Below, piece by piece: positions 1 through 8,154 of a DNA stretch of 18,587 nt; position 1 is the stretch's first letter, and the number at the start of each line of letters is the position of its first letter. The stretch spans positions 1-18,587 of the forward strand of contig JASHUV010000184.1 of assembly GCA_030039825.1 (NCBI GenBank), written 5' to 3'. The translations under genes and the position numbers were made by a program. This DNA comes from Thermoplasmata archaeon. GTDB taxonomy: Archaea; Thermoplasmatota; Thermoplasmata; Lutacidiplasmatales; UBA184. The notes under the pieces were generated by a model, which did no database searches, had not been told where the DNA came from, and worked only from the letters and a program-made list of their open reading frames with translations.

Positions 1-557
1 TCCCGGACGGCGGCGCGGCGATGATGGCCCGGACCGTCGCCGCGATCCGGCGTCGGGCCCCGGCGGCCCGCGTCGAGCTGCTCGTCGGGGACCTCGGCGG
101 CAGCGACGCGGCGCTCCGCACGGTCCTCAAGAGCCGGCCCGACGTGCTCGCCCACAACCTCGAGACGGTCGAGCGCCTGAGTCCGGAGGTCCGCGACCGT
201 CGGGCATCGTACCGTCGCTCGCTCGAGCTCCTCGAGCGCGCGGCCGGGGCCGGCGAGCTCCGCCCCGTGACGAAGAGCTCGATCATGCTCGGGCTCGGTG
301 AGTCACCCGGCGAGCTCGAGGCCACGTTCTCCGACCTTCGCGGGGTGGGCGTCGACCTCCTGACGTTGGGCCAGTACCTGCGCCCGTCCGCCGCGCACCG
401 AGCCGTCGCCCGGTACGTGACGCCGGAGGAGTTCGACGCGCTGCGGGCGATGGCGATCGAGCGCGGCTTCTCGGGGGCGGAGGGCGGCCCGCTCGTCCGC
501 AGCTCCTACCACGCCCGGGAGCTCTTCGAGGCGGCGCGGCGCCGCCGCCCGGGGTGA
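1..557 (+). CDS. lipA: Lipoyl synthase, C-terminal part (cut by window edge)
   Basis: This is the C-terminal 185 or so residues of lipoyl synthase, a radical SAM enzyme that inserts two sulfurs into octanoyl groups carried on the lipoyl domains of 2-oxoacid dehydrogenases or glycine cleavage H protein. The frame is open from base 3, so the true start and the radical SAM CxxxCxxC motif lie upstream of the window. Family signatures that are visible are PDGGA at the first codons, the segment RPDVLAHNLETVERL, MLGLGE, LTLGQYLRPS, YVTPEEFDALR, and the terminal RSSYHA at about 498-515. In the family, a serine of this last motif is a ligand of the sacrificial auxiliary iron-sulfur cluster, so the C-terminal catalytic part looks intact. 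The position normally PDF reads GDL here, a mild divergence. The next gene starts seven bases after the stop, suggesting cotranscription. Confidence 0.95.
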   Translation, partial: PDGGAAMMARTVAAIRRRAPAARVELLVGDLGGSDAALRTVLKSRPDVLAHNLETVERLSPEVRDRRASYRRSLELLERAAGAGELRPVTKSSIMLGLGESPGELEATFSDLRGVGVDLLTLGQYLRPSAAHRAVARYVTPEEFDALRAMAIERGFSGAEGGPLVRSSYHARELFEAARRRRPG

Positions 558-564
558 GAGGCGC

Positions 565-924
565 GTGGCGAAGAAGGCGAAGCGCAAGCTCGAGGAGGAG
601 GAGGAACCGGCGTTCCGGTTCCCCGACTTCGACGAGCGGAAGTTCCTCGCCCACGAGTACGAGCAATCGATCGCGACGGCGCTCGCCATCGCGCTCGCGC
701 TCCTCTTCGCCGTCGTTTCCTGGGGCCTCGATCGGGCGGGAGCGCCCTCGGCGCTCGCCCCCGCCCTCGGATTCCTCGGGGTGCTCGCGGCGCCGTTCGT
801 CGTCCGGGCCGCTCGGCCCCGTTCGGGAGAGTACACGAAGGGCGATTGGGCGTGGCTCTTCCTGACGACGTTCTTCGGCTGGCTCGGCCTCTGGTTCCTC
901 TTGCTCAACCTCGTGCCGGTCTGA
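565..924 (+). CDS. Small three-helix membrane protein, function unknown
   Basis: I do not recognise a named family. The 119-residue product starts at a GTG seven bases after the lipoyl synthase stop, with a purine-rich GAGAG just upstream. The N-terminus is strongly charged (basic KKAKRK, then five glutamates), followed by a soluble stretch FRFPDFDERKFLAHEYEQS. Three hydrophobic segments follow at about residues 36-55, 63-80 and 95-117, the last rich in Trp and Phe. The basic RAARPR loop after helix 2 and the basic N-terminus fit an N-terminus-inside topology. The tight spacing behind lipA suggests one operon, but nothing in the sequence ties it to lipoylation. It is convergent with the CCA enzyme gene, with 20 bases between the two stops. 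High confidence that it is a gene because of codon pattern and coherent topology; no functional claim. Confidence 0.75.
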   Translation: MAKKAKRKLEEEEEPAFRFPDFDERKFLAHEYEQSIATALAIALALLFAVVSWGLDRAGAPSALAPALGFLGVLAAPFVVRAARPRSGEYTKGDWAWLFLTTFFGWLGLWFLLLNLVPV

Positions 925-944
925 CCGGACGCGCGGCGGGACGC

Positions 945-2345
945 CTATCTCTCCACCCAGGGCAGGCGCCGCCGGTAGAGCAGGGCGAGCGCGGTCCGGA
1001 GCGCGGGGCGATCCTCGGCCTCCTCGAGCGGTCGGACCCGGATCGTCGCGTCGATGAGGCGGACGAGGTCCCGGCCCGCCGGCAACCGCGGCAGCTCCTC
1101 GGTCAAGAGCGCCTCGAGCCCCCGCTCGGTCCGGCGGACCTCGACGGCGAGCTCGCCCTCCGGACCCACGTAGGGGCCCTGGAAGACCGGGGCGTCCTGG
1201 GCCGTCCACTTCTCGAGGAAGGAGGCCCCGCGATCGATCCCGACCGGCGGCCCGCGTCGGACCTCCACCGACGGCAGGCGCCGCTCCGCGACCTCGACGA
1301 GGACGAGGAGCTCCTTCTCGCCGGCGGCCGAGGCGGTGCCCAGCACGCCGAACCCGCGACGTCGGGCGGCCTCGGCGAGCGCGCGCTCGGCCTTGCGGAG
1401 CTGCGGGAAGAGGATGTCGTCCACGAGCGGCGGCCGGGGGAGCGCGAGGAGCGCCACGTGGGTCCCCCGGGCCTCGGATTCCCTGAGGCCGTCGGCGAGC
1501 GGGAGGGCGAGGGGCGTCCGGACCACGAAGAAGGAAGGGTCGGGGCGGGCGAGGTACTCCGCCGCGGCGAGGACGAAGAGCCCGAGGTGCTCGCGCGAGA
1601 GCGCGCTCGCGACGTTCCGGTGGGGGTCGACCGGGTCGTCGAGCACCAGCGCGACGTCCTCGGGCACCCTCGGCCGGGCGTCGGGGGCGGTGGGGAGGTG
1701 GACCGGGAGCCGCCAGCTCCCCGCGGCCTCCAGGAGCCGATCGAGCCCGCCGAATCGGAGGATGAGGAGCTCGACCAGGTAGCCGGAGAACCCGGCCGTC
1801 CGCGCCTCGGAGCCGTAGACCCCGAGCGAGCGGAGGAACTGCTTCGTCAGCCGGATCTCGGCGGCGAGCGCGGGGGTCGACCGCGCCGTGAGGTAGCTCT
1901 GGTGGAACGGCGTCCGGTCCACGGCGCTCAGCGGGCGGGAGGGGTCCTCGACGGCGTAGCCGGGCACGGCGTCGACCGCGAAGCCCGCGAAGCGGCCCCG
2001 CAGGTACGGGTGCTCGGCGTAGCGCGTCTCCGTGTCGGTGAGGATATCCTGCCCGATCGCCATCCCCTCGGTCTCGAGGGCGTCGCGGGCGAGCGTCGGC
2101 GGGAAGAGGAGGAAGAGGTCGAGGTCGAGGCGGTCGGCGAGGTAGGTCCCCCTCGCCGCGCTGCCGGCGACGAGGGCCCGAACGAGCGGCGAGCGGCGGG
2201 CGTGGGCGGCGGACTCGGCGCGGGCGACGAGCTCGCCGATCGCCGCGCCCACCCGCGCGCGAAGCTCCTCGGAGGGGGAGATCCTCCGCAGGACCTCCGC
2301 CTCGATCTGGGCGGCGCGCGACGCCGCGGCCGGAGAGGGAGCCAT
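945..2345 (-). CDS. cca: CCA-adding tRNA nucleotidyltransferase, archaeal class I
   Basis: This enzyme adds or repairs the 3'-terminal CCA of tRNAs from CTP and ATP without a nucleic acid template, acting in the cytoplasm. The 466-residue length is close to, slightly above, the usual archaeal size. The nucleotidyltransferase core is plain: GSAARGTY at residues 61-68, then the metal-binding carboxylates Asp74 and Asp76 in LDLDLFLLFP, and a third Asp125 in VDAVPGY. Further family landmarks are the HPYLRGRF segment at about 112-119 and DRTPFHQSYL and RLTKQFLRSLGVYG in the central domain. The tail and body domains follow to the C-terminus. I chose the ATG at 2345 because it gives the expected family N-terminus. 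No clear TATA element is visible in the 126 bases shared with the divergent radical SAM gene. The gene is convergent with the small membrane protein. Confidence 0.95.
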   Translation of the reverse strand: MAPSPAAASRAAQIEAEVLRRISPSEELRARVGAAIGELVARAESAAHARRSPLVRALVAGSAARGTYLADRLDLDLFLLFPPTLARDALETEGMAIGQDILTDTETRYAEHPYLRGRFAGFAVDAVPGYAVEDPSRPLSAVDRTPFHQSYLTARSTPALAAEIRLTKQFLRSLGVYGSEARTAGFSGYLVELLILRFGGLDRLLEAAGSWRLPVHLPTAPDARPRVPEDVALVLDDPVDPHRNVASALSREHLGLFVLAAAEYLARPDPSFFVVRTPLALPLADGLRESEARGTHVALLALPRPPLVDDILFPQLRKAERALAEAARRRGFGVLGTASAAGEKELLVLVEVAERRLPSVEVRRGPPVGIDRGASFLEKWTAQDAPVFQGPYVGPEGELAVEVRRTERGLEALLTEELPRLPAGRDLVRLIDATIRVRPLEEAEDRPALRTALALLYRRRLPWVER

Positions 2346-2471
2346 CGCTGAGGGGACGTGGGCCGTCCCAAGAACCCTTGCTCTGCACGGGGCGTCGGTC
2401 GGCTCCCCGCCTCCTCTCGGCCGGCAGCGTTATCGCGGAGGAGAGCCTGCTCCACCCGGAGGGTTATCGCC
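2346..2471. promoter_or_regulatory. Divergent intergenic region, cca and radical SAM gene
   Basis: This 126-base gap separates the two start codons. The plus-strand gene has a good Shine-Dalgarno-like GGAGGG at 2458-2463, eight bases before its GTG, which decides that start over an in-frame ATG at 2358. The only weak plus-strand TATA-like element is GTTATC at about 2429-2434. I see no convincing TATA element for the minus-strand cca gene. Confidence 0.45.
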
Positions 2472-3533
2472 GTGGCCGCGGCCCATCCCGCGACGCTGTT
2501 CGAGACCGCCCCGGGGGGCAAGGTCCGATGCACGGCGTGCGCCCGGTATTGCGTCGTCCCCGACGGTTCGCACGGCTTCTGCTTCGTGCGCCGGAACGAG
2601 GGCGGGCGGCTCGTCCTGCTCTCCTACGGGCGCGCCGCGGCGACGCAGGTCGACCCGGTCGAGAAGAAGCCGCTCTCCCACTTTCGGCCGGGGACCCGCG
2701 TCTTCTCGATCGGTACGGTCGGGTGCAACTGGCGCTGCCAGTACTGCCAGAACGCCGAGATCTCTCAGGAGAGCGAGATCGTCGGTCGCGAGCTCTCGCC
2801 CGCCGCCGCGGTGCGGCGCGCCCTCGAGCTCGACTGCCAGGGCGTGACGTTCACCTACAACGAGCCGACCATCTTCATCGAGTACGCGCTCGACGTGATC
2901 CGGGAGGCGCACCGGAAGGGCCTCTTCGCGAACTTCGTGACGAACGGCTACATGACGCCGGAAGCGGTCGAGCTCATCGGCGGGGAGCTCGACGCCATCA
3001 GCGTCGACTTCAAGGGCAGCGGCGAGGAGGGCTTCATGCGCCGGTACATCAGCGCGAAGGGCCCGGCCCCCATCCTCACGACGATGCAGGGCCTGAAGGA
3101 GCGCGGGGTCCACGTCGAGGTCACGGACCTCATCGTTCCGGAGGTCGGCGACTCCGAGGGGGCCCTCCGGTCGCTCGCCCGGGAGGTCCGCGACCGACTG
3201 GGCGCCTCGACGCCCTTCCATCTCCTCCGCTGGCACCCCGATTACAAGATGATGGACCTCCCCGAGACCCCGGTCGCGACGCTCGAGCGCCTCCACGCGG
3301 CGGCGACGGAGGAGGGTCTCCGCTACGTCTACCTCGGGAACGTCTGGGGGCACCCCCTCGAGCACACCTACTGCGCCCACTGCGGCGCGATCGCCGTCGA
3401 GCGGTACGGGTTCTTCATCCGCTCGTGGAACCTCGACCGGGAGAACCGCTGCCGGCGATGCGGAGGGAGCGTCCCGATCGTCGGGCGGCTCGCCGAGGAG
3501 TACGAGCCCACCTTCGCTCACGCCGTCGCCTGA
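2472..3533 (+). CDS. amrS: AmmeMemoRadiSam-type radical SAM enzyme (AmrS-like)
   Basis: This 353-residue protein belongs to the pyruvate formate-lyase-activase-like radical SAM enzymes named for co-occurrence with AMMECR1 and Memo proteins; the reaction is not established in the family as far as I know. An N-terminal Cys cluster has Cys20, Cys23, Cys27 and Cys37. The radical SAM motif CxxxCxxC is Cys85, Cys89 and Cys92 within GTVGCNWRCQYCQN. The core continues with VTFTYNEPTIFIEY and DAISVDFKG. Near the end, WHPDYKM is followed by a second Cys set, CAHC at 301-304 and CRRC at 327-330, flanking YGFFIRSWNL, as in AmrS. I start it at GTG 2472 because a GGAGGG lies eight bases upstream and the extension to an ATG at 2358 is Arg/Ser-rich and runs to the edge of the divergent gene. 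Neither AMMECR1 nor Memo is in this window. An alternative name is generic PflA-like activase. Confidence 0.9.
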   Translation: MAAAHPATLFETAPGGKVRCTACARYCVVPDGSHGFCFVRRNEGGRLVLLSYGRAAATQVDPVEKKPLSHFRPGTRVFSIGTVGCNWRCQYCQNAEISQESEIVGRELSPAAAVRRALELDCQGVTFTYNEPTIFIEYALDVIREAHRKGLFANFVTNGYMTPEAVELIGGELDAISVDFKGSGEEGFMRRYISAKGPAPILTTMQGLKERGVHVEVTDLIVPEVGDSEGALRSLAREVRDRLGASTPFHLLRWHPDYKMMDLPETPVATLERLHAAATEEGLRYVYLGNVWGHPLEHTYCAHCGAIAVERYGFFIRSWNLDRENRCRRCGGSVPIVGRLAEEYEPTFAHAVA

Positions 3534-3548
3534 GCGGGTCGTTCCCGC
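3534..3548 (+). terminator. Short hairpin just after the radical SAM stop codon
   Basis: GCGGG and CCCGC form a perfect five-pair stem around TCGTT, beginning at the base after the TGA. The next pyrimidine run, CTTTTAT at 3566-3572, is better read as the TATA element of the following gene. The hairpin may aid termination or be chance in G+C-rich DNA. Confidence 0.3.
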
Positions 3549-3565
3549 GGATTGGAGTAACGACA

Positions 3566-3572
3566 CTTTTAT
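3566..3572 (+). promoter_or_regulatory. TATA element of the propeller surface-protein gene
   Basis: CTTTTAT stands out in G+C-rich surroundings. Archaeal transcription usually starts about 25 bases downstream of the TATA centre, which would place the start near 3594 and leave a leader of about 9 bases to ATG 3604. The upstream in-frame GTG at 3580 would lie before the transcript start, so this element decides the start codon. The same core, TTTTAT, occurs in front of the TrmB-like gene. Confidence 0.6.
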
Positions 3573-3603
3573 CCGAGCCGTGGCCTCGTTCACGTCGCTC
3601 GCC

Positions 3604-6600
3604 ATGCGAACGCCCGGAGCGGAAGGCGCCCGTGAGCGGGGGAGACCCTTCCGGGCCCTCCTGGCCGTCCTCGTCGTCCTGCTCCTTCTTCCGGCCGCCC
3701 CGGGCTCCCTTTCGATCTCGCACGCCGGCTCGGCCGGCCGACCGGGGCCCCTGGGGACCCCCGGGACGACCGCCGAGCGGACCGGCCCCTCCCTCGGGTC
3801 CGGGGTGGGGACCCTGGCGCGGAGCGTGACGATCGCGTCGCCCGGCCCGGCGGCCGACGAGGCGTCGGCGACCGTCGACCTGCTCGCCAACAAGGTCCTC
3901 GCGGGGAACGCCGCGATCCGCTACGCGAACGGGCTCGGCGGGATCGCCTTCGACCCGGAGAGCGGTCTCGACTTCCTCGACGGCTCCGAGTCCTCGGGCA
4001 TCGTCGCGATCCACCCGGCCACGGGCGCCATGACGAGCATCGCACGGCCGCTGATCACCGGGACCGACAGCGGCGTCAACGATGCTCCCGGGCCGATGGC
4101 GTTCGACGAGGTCGATCGCCAGCTCTTCGTCTCCGACCCGCCGCTCGCCTCCGTCGACGTCTACAACCTCTCCGACACGAACGGCACGCTCTCCTACGCG
4201 ACCACGATCGCGCTCCCGGCGAACGCCGAGCCCGAGGGGATCATCGCCCCGGGGAGCCCGGACTACGTTTACGTGGCGGACGAGGGCATCTCGGGGGTCA
4301 GCATCCTCGATCCCCAGAACGACTCCTACATCGGCACGGTCTCGAGCCTCACGAACCCCGTGGCCGTGGCGTTCGATCCGACCGATCAGCTCGTCTTCGC
4401 CTCCGACGCCGGGTCCGCGACGGTCTCCGTCCTGGAGGCGAACCCACCGTTCACGGCGAACCCCACCGAGATCCCGATCCACGACGACCCGACGATGATC
4501 GCCTTCGACCCGGTCAACGACACGATCTGGGCCGGGACCGCGGCGTACCTCTCGATCATCAGCGGCGCCTCGGAGGACGTCGTCCAGACGCTCACCTTCG
4601 CGGCCGGGAGCCATCCGGAGGCGTTCGAGTGGGACGCGGCGGCGAACCAGATGCTCATCGCGAACTACCCGACCGGGGACGTCTCCTTCTACCTCCCGAA
4701 CGGGACCCTCCTGACGAGCGCCCCGACCCCCGGAACGCCCGGCGCGATGGTGGTCAACACCTCGAACCGCGAGGTCGACGCGGTCGACCTCGCCTCGAAC
4801 TCCCTCCTGCGGGTCTCCGGCCTCACGGACGACCTCATCAACGAGGAGATCGTCGGCGTGGAGCCGGGTCTTCCGGCCTACGATCCCCTCACCGACCGGA
4901 TCGAGGTGCCCGACGCGGTCTCCGACCGGGTCCTGGAGGTCGACGCGACGGCGACGAGCGCCGGGTCGACCCCGGTCGTCCGGATCCTCTCCGTGCCCGG
5001 CCGGCCCGTCGCGGCGGCGTTCGACCCGCCGGGCGGCTTCGTCGTCGTCGCCCTCTCCGACGGCTCCGTCGCGGCGCTGAACGCCACGAGCGGGGCGGTC
5101 GAGAAGGTCGTGAGCCCCGACGGCTCGAACGATCCGACCGACGTCCTCTACGCCGCCGGCCAGATCTACGTCTGCGGCGGCCCGAGCGAGGTCTGGTCGC
5201 TCGACCCGGTCTCCCTCACCACCCAGGCGACGATCAACCTCGTCAGCGGGGCCGTTCCGGCGGGGCTCACCTACGACCCGGAGAACGAGCTCCTCTTCGT
5301 GACCCAGCCGAGCGCGAACCGGATCAGCGAGATCAACGTCACCCACGATCAGGTCGCCGCGGCGTTCTCCGGGGGGACCGACCCGGCGGGGATCGCCTTC
5401 GACCCGTCGAACGGCTACCTCTTCGTCGCCGACACCTCCTCCGACGCCGTCAACGTCGTCGGGGCGATCTCCGAGAAATCGATCGACGTCGTGCCCGTGG
5501 GGAACTCTCCCGACCAGGTCCTGTACTCGTCGCAGACCTCCGAGGTCTACGTCTCCTCGACCCGGTCGAACTCGGTCGCCCTGCTCGACGGGACGACGTT
5601 CGGCGTCATCGACGAGGTCGGGGTCGGGGACTACCCCGGAGGGCTCGCCTACGACAACGCGACCGGGGACCTCTACAGCGCGAACGCCCCGGACAGCTCG
5701 CTCTCGATCGTGCCGATCGCGACGCCGAAGGGCGTCCCGTTCGCCGCGACGATCGTCCCGAGCCCGGCCGTGACCGATGTCCACGACCTCGTCGTGCTCA
5801 ACGTCGACGCCTCCTACCCCCCCTGGGACTTCTCCTACGACTACACCGAGCTCCCGGCCGGCTGCACGGGGTCGAACACCTCCGTCCTCGACTGCTACCC
5901 GACGCTCGCCGACCCCTCGACCCATCTCGCCGTCGAGGTCACCTCCCCGACAGGGGCGACGCTCAACGTGACCCGGAACCTCACGGTCAACACCGACCCG
6001 GTCGCGACGCTGAATGCCACCTTCGCCGCGCTCACGCTCGGGGTCACGACGAACCTCACCGTCAACGCGAGCGGCGGGACCCCGCCGTACCGCTACGCCT
6101 ACTCGAACCTGCCGCCGGGATGTCCCGGCCCGACGACCCCGAACGTGACCTGCCGCCCGAGCCGCACCGGGACCTCCGCGGTCCAGGTCACGGTCGTCGA
6201 TGCCGCCGGGTACCCCGCGACCGCGAACCTGACGATCACCGTGAACTCCCCCCTCTCGATCGAGCCGACCCTCTCGGTCCCCCAGCTGACGCTCGGCGGG
6301 AGCGTCACGATCACCGCCGGCGTCTCCTCCGGAACACCGCCGTACTCCTACTCCTACGGCGACCTACCGAACGGGTGCCGTTCGGCGAACGCCCCGTCGA
6401 TCACCTGCACGCCCACCGGCGCCGGCAACTTCTCGATCCGTGTGAACACGCTCGACGCGAGCGATTCGGCGGCGGAGAAGACGATCAACCTCCTCGTCGT
6501 GCCCGTGGCGACGACGAGCTCCGGTTCGGGGAGCTCGACGACCCTCGAGCTCGCGGCCGTCGGGGCGGCGATCGTCGTGGCCGCGATCGTCGCCGTGGTC

Positions 6601-6960
6601 CTCGTCCGCCGCCGCCGCCCGGCGCCCCCCGCGTCGGACGCCGCCGAGGCGCCCTCCGAGGAGGTCTACACGACCCGCTCGCGCGACGTCCCGAGGACCC
6701 AGGTGACCGTCAAGGACGCCCCCGGCCCCGCGCCGGCCGAGGCGGACGCACCGGTCGAGGCCGACGTGCCGACGGGGCCCCGCTACTTCGAGTCTCCGGC
6801 GTCATCGACCCCCGCCCGCCCGACGCCGCCCCCGGCGCCCGTGACGCCGCCAGCGGGAGGCGCCCGGGCGAACCTCGTCTGCCCGCACTGCGGGACGGTC
6901 AACGAGCCATGGCTCGACAACTGCCGGAAGTGCCGGCGCCCGCTCCACTCGACGGGTTGA
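3604..6960 (+). CDS. Secreted, membrane-anchored beta-propeller/Ig surface protein with cytoplasmic zinc ribbon
   Basis: The 1118-residue product starts with a signal peptide (basic residues 10-17, hydrophobic core 18-30). From about 114 to 708 there are roughly 14 YVTN/NHL-type blade repeats, each with a core such as GIAFDPSNGYLFVAD, enough for two seven-bladed propellers. At about 718-966 follow three Ig-like domains; each has an LPxGC segment and a second Cys, and the last two carry GTPPYxYxY. A membrane helix at 983-1001 is followed by RRRRP, the positive-inside anchor. The 110-residue tail is Pro/Ala/Glu-rich and ends in a zinc ribbon, Cys1093, Cys1096, Cys1107 and Cys1110. NxS/T sequons are frequent outside. 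A surface adhesion, binding or S-layer-associated role is inferred; no catalytic residues are recognisable. The ATG is chosen from the TATA position. The gene is convergent with tfb. Confidence 0.88.
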   Translation: MRTPGAEGARERGRPFRALLAVLVVLLLLPAAPGSLSISHAGSAGRPGPLGTPGTTAERTGPSLGSGVGTLARSVTIASPGPAADEASATVDLLANKVLAGNAAIRYANGLGGIAFDPESGLDFLDGSESSGIVAIHPATGAMTSIARPLITGTDSGVNDAPGPMAFDEVDRQLFVSDPPLASVDVYNLSDTNGTLSYATTIALPANAEPEGIIAPGSPDYVYVADEGISGVSILDPQNDSYIGTVSSLTNPVAVAFDPTDQLVFASDAGSATVSVLEANPPFTANPTEIPIHDDPTMIAFDPVNDTIWAGTAAYLSIISGASEDVVQTLTFAAGSHPEAFEWDAAANQMLIANYPTGDVSFYLPNGTLLTSAPTPGTPGAMVVNTSNREVDAVDLASNSLLRVSGLTDDLINEEIVGVEPGLPAYDPLTDRIEVPDAVSDRVLEVDATATSAGSTPVVRILSVPGRPVAAAFDPPGGFVVVALSDGSVAALNATSGAVEKVVSPDGSNDPTDVLYAAGQIYVCGGPSEVWSLDPVSLTTQATINLVSGAVPAGLTYDPENELLFVTQPSANRISEINVTHDQVAAAFSGGTDPAGIAFDPSNGYLFVADTSSDAVNVVGAISEKSIDVVPVGNSPDQVLYSSQTSEVYVSSTRSNSVALLDGTTFGVIDEVGVGDYPGGLAYDNATGDLYSANAPDSSLSIVPIATPKGVPFAATIVPSPAVTDVHDLVVLNVDASYPPWDFSYDYTELPAGCTGSNTSVLDCYPTLADPSTHLAVEVTSPTGATLNVTRNLTVNTDPVATLNATFAALTLGVTTNLTVNASGGTPPYRYAYSNLPPGCPGPTTPNVTCRPSRTGTSAVQVTVVDAAGYPATANLTITVNSPLSIEPTLSVPQLTLGGSVTITAGVSSGTPPYSYSYGDLPNGCRSANAPSITCTPTGAGNFSIRVNTLDASDSAAEKTINLLVVPVATTSSGSGSSTTLELAAVGAAIVVAAIVAVVLVRRRRPAPPASDAAEAPSEEVYTTRSRDVPRTQVTVKDAPGPAPAEADAPVEADVPTGPRYFESPASSTPARPTPPPAPVTPPAGGARANLVCPHCGTVNEPWLDNCRKCRRPLHSTG

Positions 6961-6970
6961 TCCCGCCCCC

Positions 6971-6989
6971 CCGTTCGCCCGGGGAACGG
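6971..6989. terminator. First hairpin between convergent genes
   Basis: CCGTTC and GAACGG form a perfect six-pair stem around a seven-base loop, starting 11 bases after the surface-protein stop. Being symmetrical, it would form in transcripts from either side. There is no adjacent T run of the classical archaeal type, only a C run before it on the plus strand. Confidence 0.4.
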
Positions 6990-6990
6990 A

Positions 6991-7008
6991 CCCGTCCGGG
7001 CTGACGGG
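6991..7008. terminator. Second hairpin between convergent genes
   Basis: CCCGTC and GACGGG form a perfect six-pair stem around CGGGCT, one base after the first hairpin and five bases before the tfb stop codon. Together the two hairpins fill most of the 52-base gap, which suggests a bidirectional end of transcription. Confidence 0.4.
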
Positions 7009-7012
7009 CGCC

Positions 7013-8125
7013 CTAGTTGGCGGCCGCGACGCCCTCGGGTTCGACGAACCCCGGCGGCCTCGGGGCGGTGATCGTCCCGCGGGCCTGGGGGTTCGCGAGG
7101 TTCTTCGGCAGCCCGAGAAGGTCGAGGAGCTCCTTGTAGTGATTGCGGATCGTCACCGGGGTGACGTTCGCGACCGCGGCGATGCGGTCCTGGCTGCGGG
7201 GCTCGCCGAGCAGGTTCGAGGCGATGTAGATGATCGTCGCGAGGATCCCGTTCGGCAGGACGCCGGAGGTCGAGTAGACCTGCTCCACCTGCTCGAGCAG
7301 CTGGAGGACCTTGTGGCGGACCTCCTTCGAGAGGTTGAGGTCCTGCGTGAACCGCACGAGGTAGTCCCTCGGCTCGACCGGCTTCAGGCCGAGCTTGAGC
7401 TCGCGGGCGAGCAGCGTGTACGCCCGGCCGACCTCGATCTTCGTCGCCTTCGAGTGCGCGATGATCTCCTTCATCGTCCGCGGCACGTGGCACTGCCGGC
7501 AGGCGGCGTAAACGCTCGCCGCGACGAGGGCGACGATCTTCTTGCCCCGCGTCGCCTTGTGTTCGAGCGCGCGACGGTAGATGTACGTCGCCGACTCCTT
7601 GACCTCCCGGGAGAGGCCGAGGACGCCGGCGAGCCGGTTGAGCTCGCCGAGCGCGACGACGAGGTTCCGCTGGTGGGTCCGAGCGGCGCGAAGCCGATGG
7701 TTGAGCTTGCGCAGGTGGTAGAACTTCACCGAGGCGTGCCGGGACAGGCTGTTCCCCTGGAAGTCGCGGGTCGGCACGCCGATCTCGCTGAAGAGTCCCT
7801 TGTCGGGCATCAGCGGGGAGATGACGGGGCCCCAGCCGCGCGCCTCGCGGCCCGTGTCGTCCTTCCCGCCGCGCTGGCCACGGTCCGAGACGAGGGCGCT
7901 CGCATCGACGACGAGCCCGCAGTCGGCGCAGACGATCTCGCCCCGGATGTCGTCCCGGGTCAGGTGGGAGGAGCCGCATTCCGGGCACGCGTCGGTGTCC
8001 GGCGCCGTGGCGGCCGGGACCGGCGCCTCCCGCACCGGCTCGGGGACGGCGCGGCCACGGGCCAGGCCCTGCGGCCCGACGGGACGGGTCGGAGAACGAC
8101 GGCTGGAAGCGGTCTTCGCGGTCAT
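7013..8125 (-). CDS. tfb: Transcription initiation factor B, atypical paralogue
   Basis: TFB bridges TATA-bound TBP and RNA polymerase in archaea. The 370-residue product has a Pro/Arg/Ala-rich extension of about 45 residues, then the zinc ribbon with Cys47, Cys50, Cys66 and Cys69. After the linker come MPDKGLFSEIG and two cyclin-like repeats, roughly 140-225 (with KIVALVAASVYAACR) and 235-320 (with ILATIIYIASNLLG). The second ends in a helix-turn-helix, IAAVANVTPVTIRNHYKELL, that normally contacts the BRE. The B-reader region lacks the usual GPEWRAF-like motif; it reads DRGQRGGKDD instead. That, with the long N-terminal extension, suggests a specialised paralogue rather than the general factor (inference). 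I start it at ATG 8125: a TATA element at 8155-8162 lies between it and an alternative in-frame ATG at 8167, so transcripts would begin about seven bases before 8125. Confidence 0.95.
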   Translation of the reverse strand: MTAKTASSRRSPTRPVGPQGLARGRAVPEPVREAPVPAATAPDTDACPECGSSHLTRDDIRGEIVCADCGLVVDASALVSDRGQRGGKDDTGREARGWGPVISPLMPDKGLFSEIGVPTRDFQGNSLSRHASVKFYHLRKLNHRLRAARTHQRNLVVALGELNRLAGVLGLSREVKESATYIYRRALEHKATRGKKIVALVAASVYAACRQCHVPRTMKEIIAHSKATKIEVGRAYTLLARELKLGLKPVEPRDYLVRFTQDLNLSKEVRHKVLQLLEQVEQVYSTSGVLPNGILATIIYIASNLLGEPRSQDRIAAVANVTPVTIRNHYKELLDLLGLPKNLANPQARGTITAPRPPGFVEPEGVAAAN

Positions 8126-8154
8126 GTTTACGTTTAACGCTGACGGGGTGTCGG

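Noticed and set aside
283..2388. Long minus-strand frame over lipA, the membrane protein and cca
   Set aside because: Arg/Pro/Gly-rich shadow translation with no domain; the cca frame beneath it carries clear catalytic motifs.
2358..2471. Longer start of the radical SAM protein at ATG 2358
   Set aside because: The extension is non-family, Arg/Ser-rich and ends where a GGAGGG and GTG give a better start.
4629..7004. Alternative plus-strand frame under the propeller protein
   Set aside because: Arg/Gly/Pro-rich shadow without signal peptide or repeats; G+C bias keeps it open.
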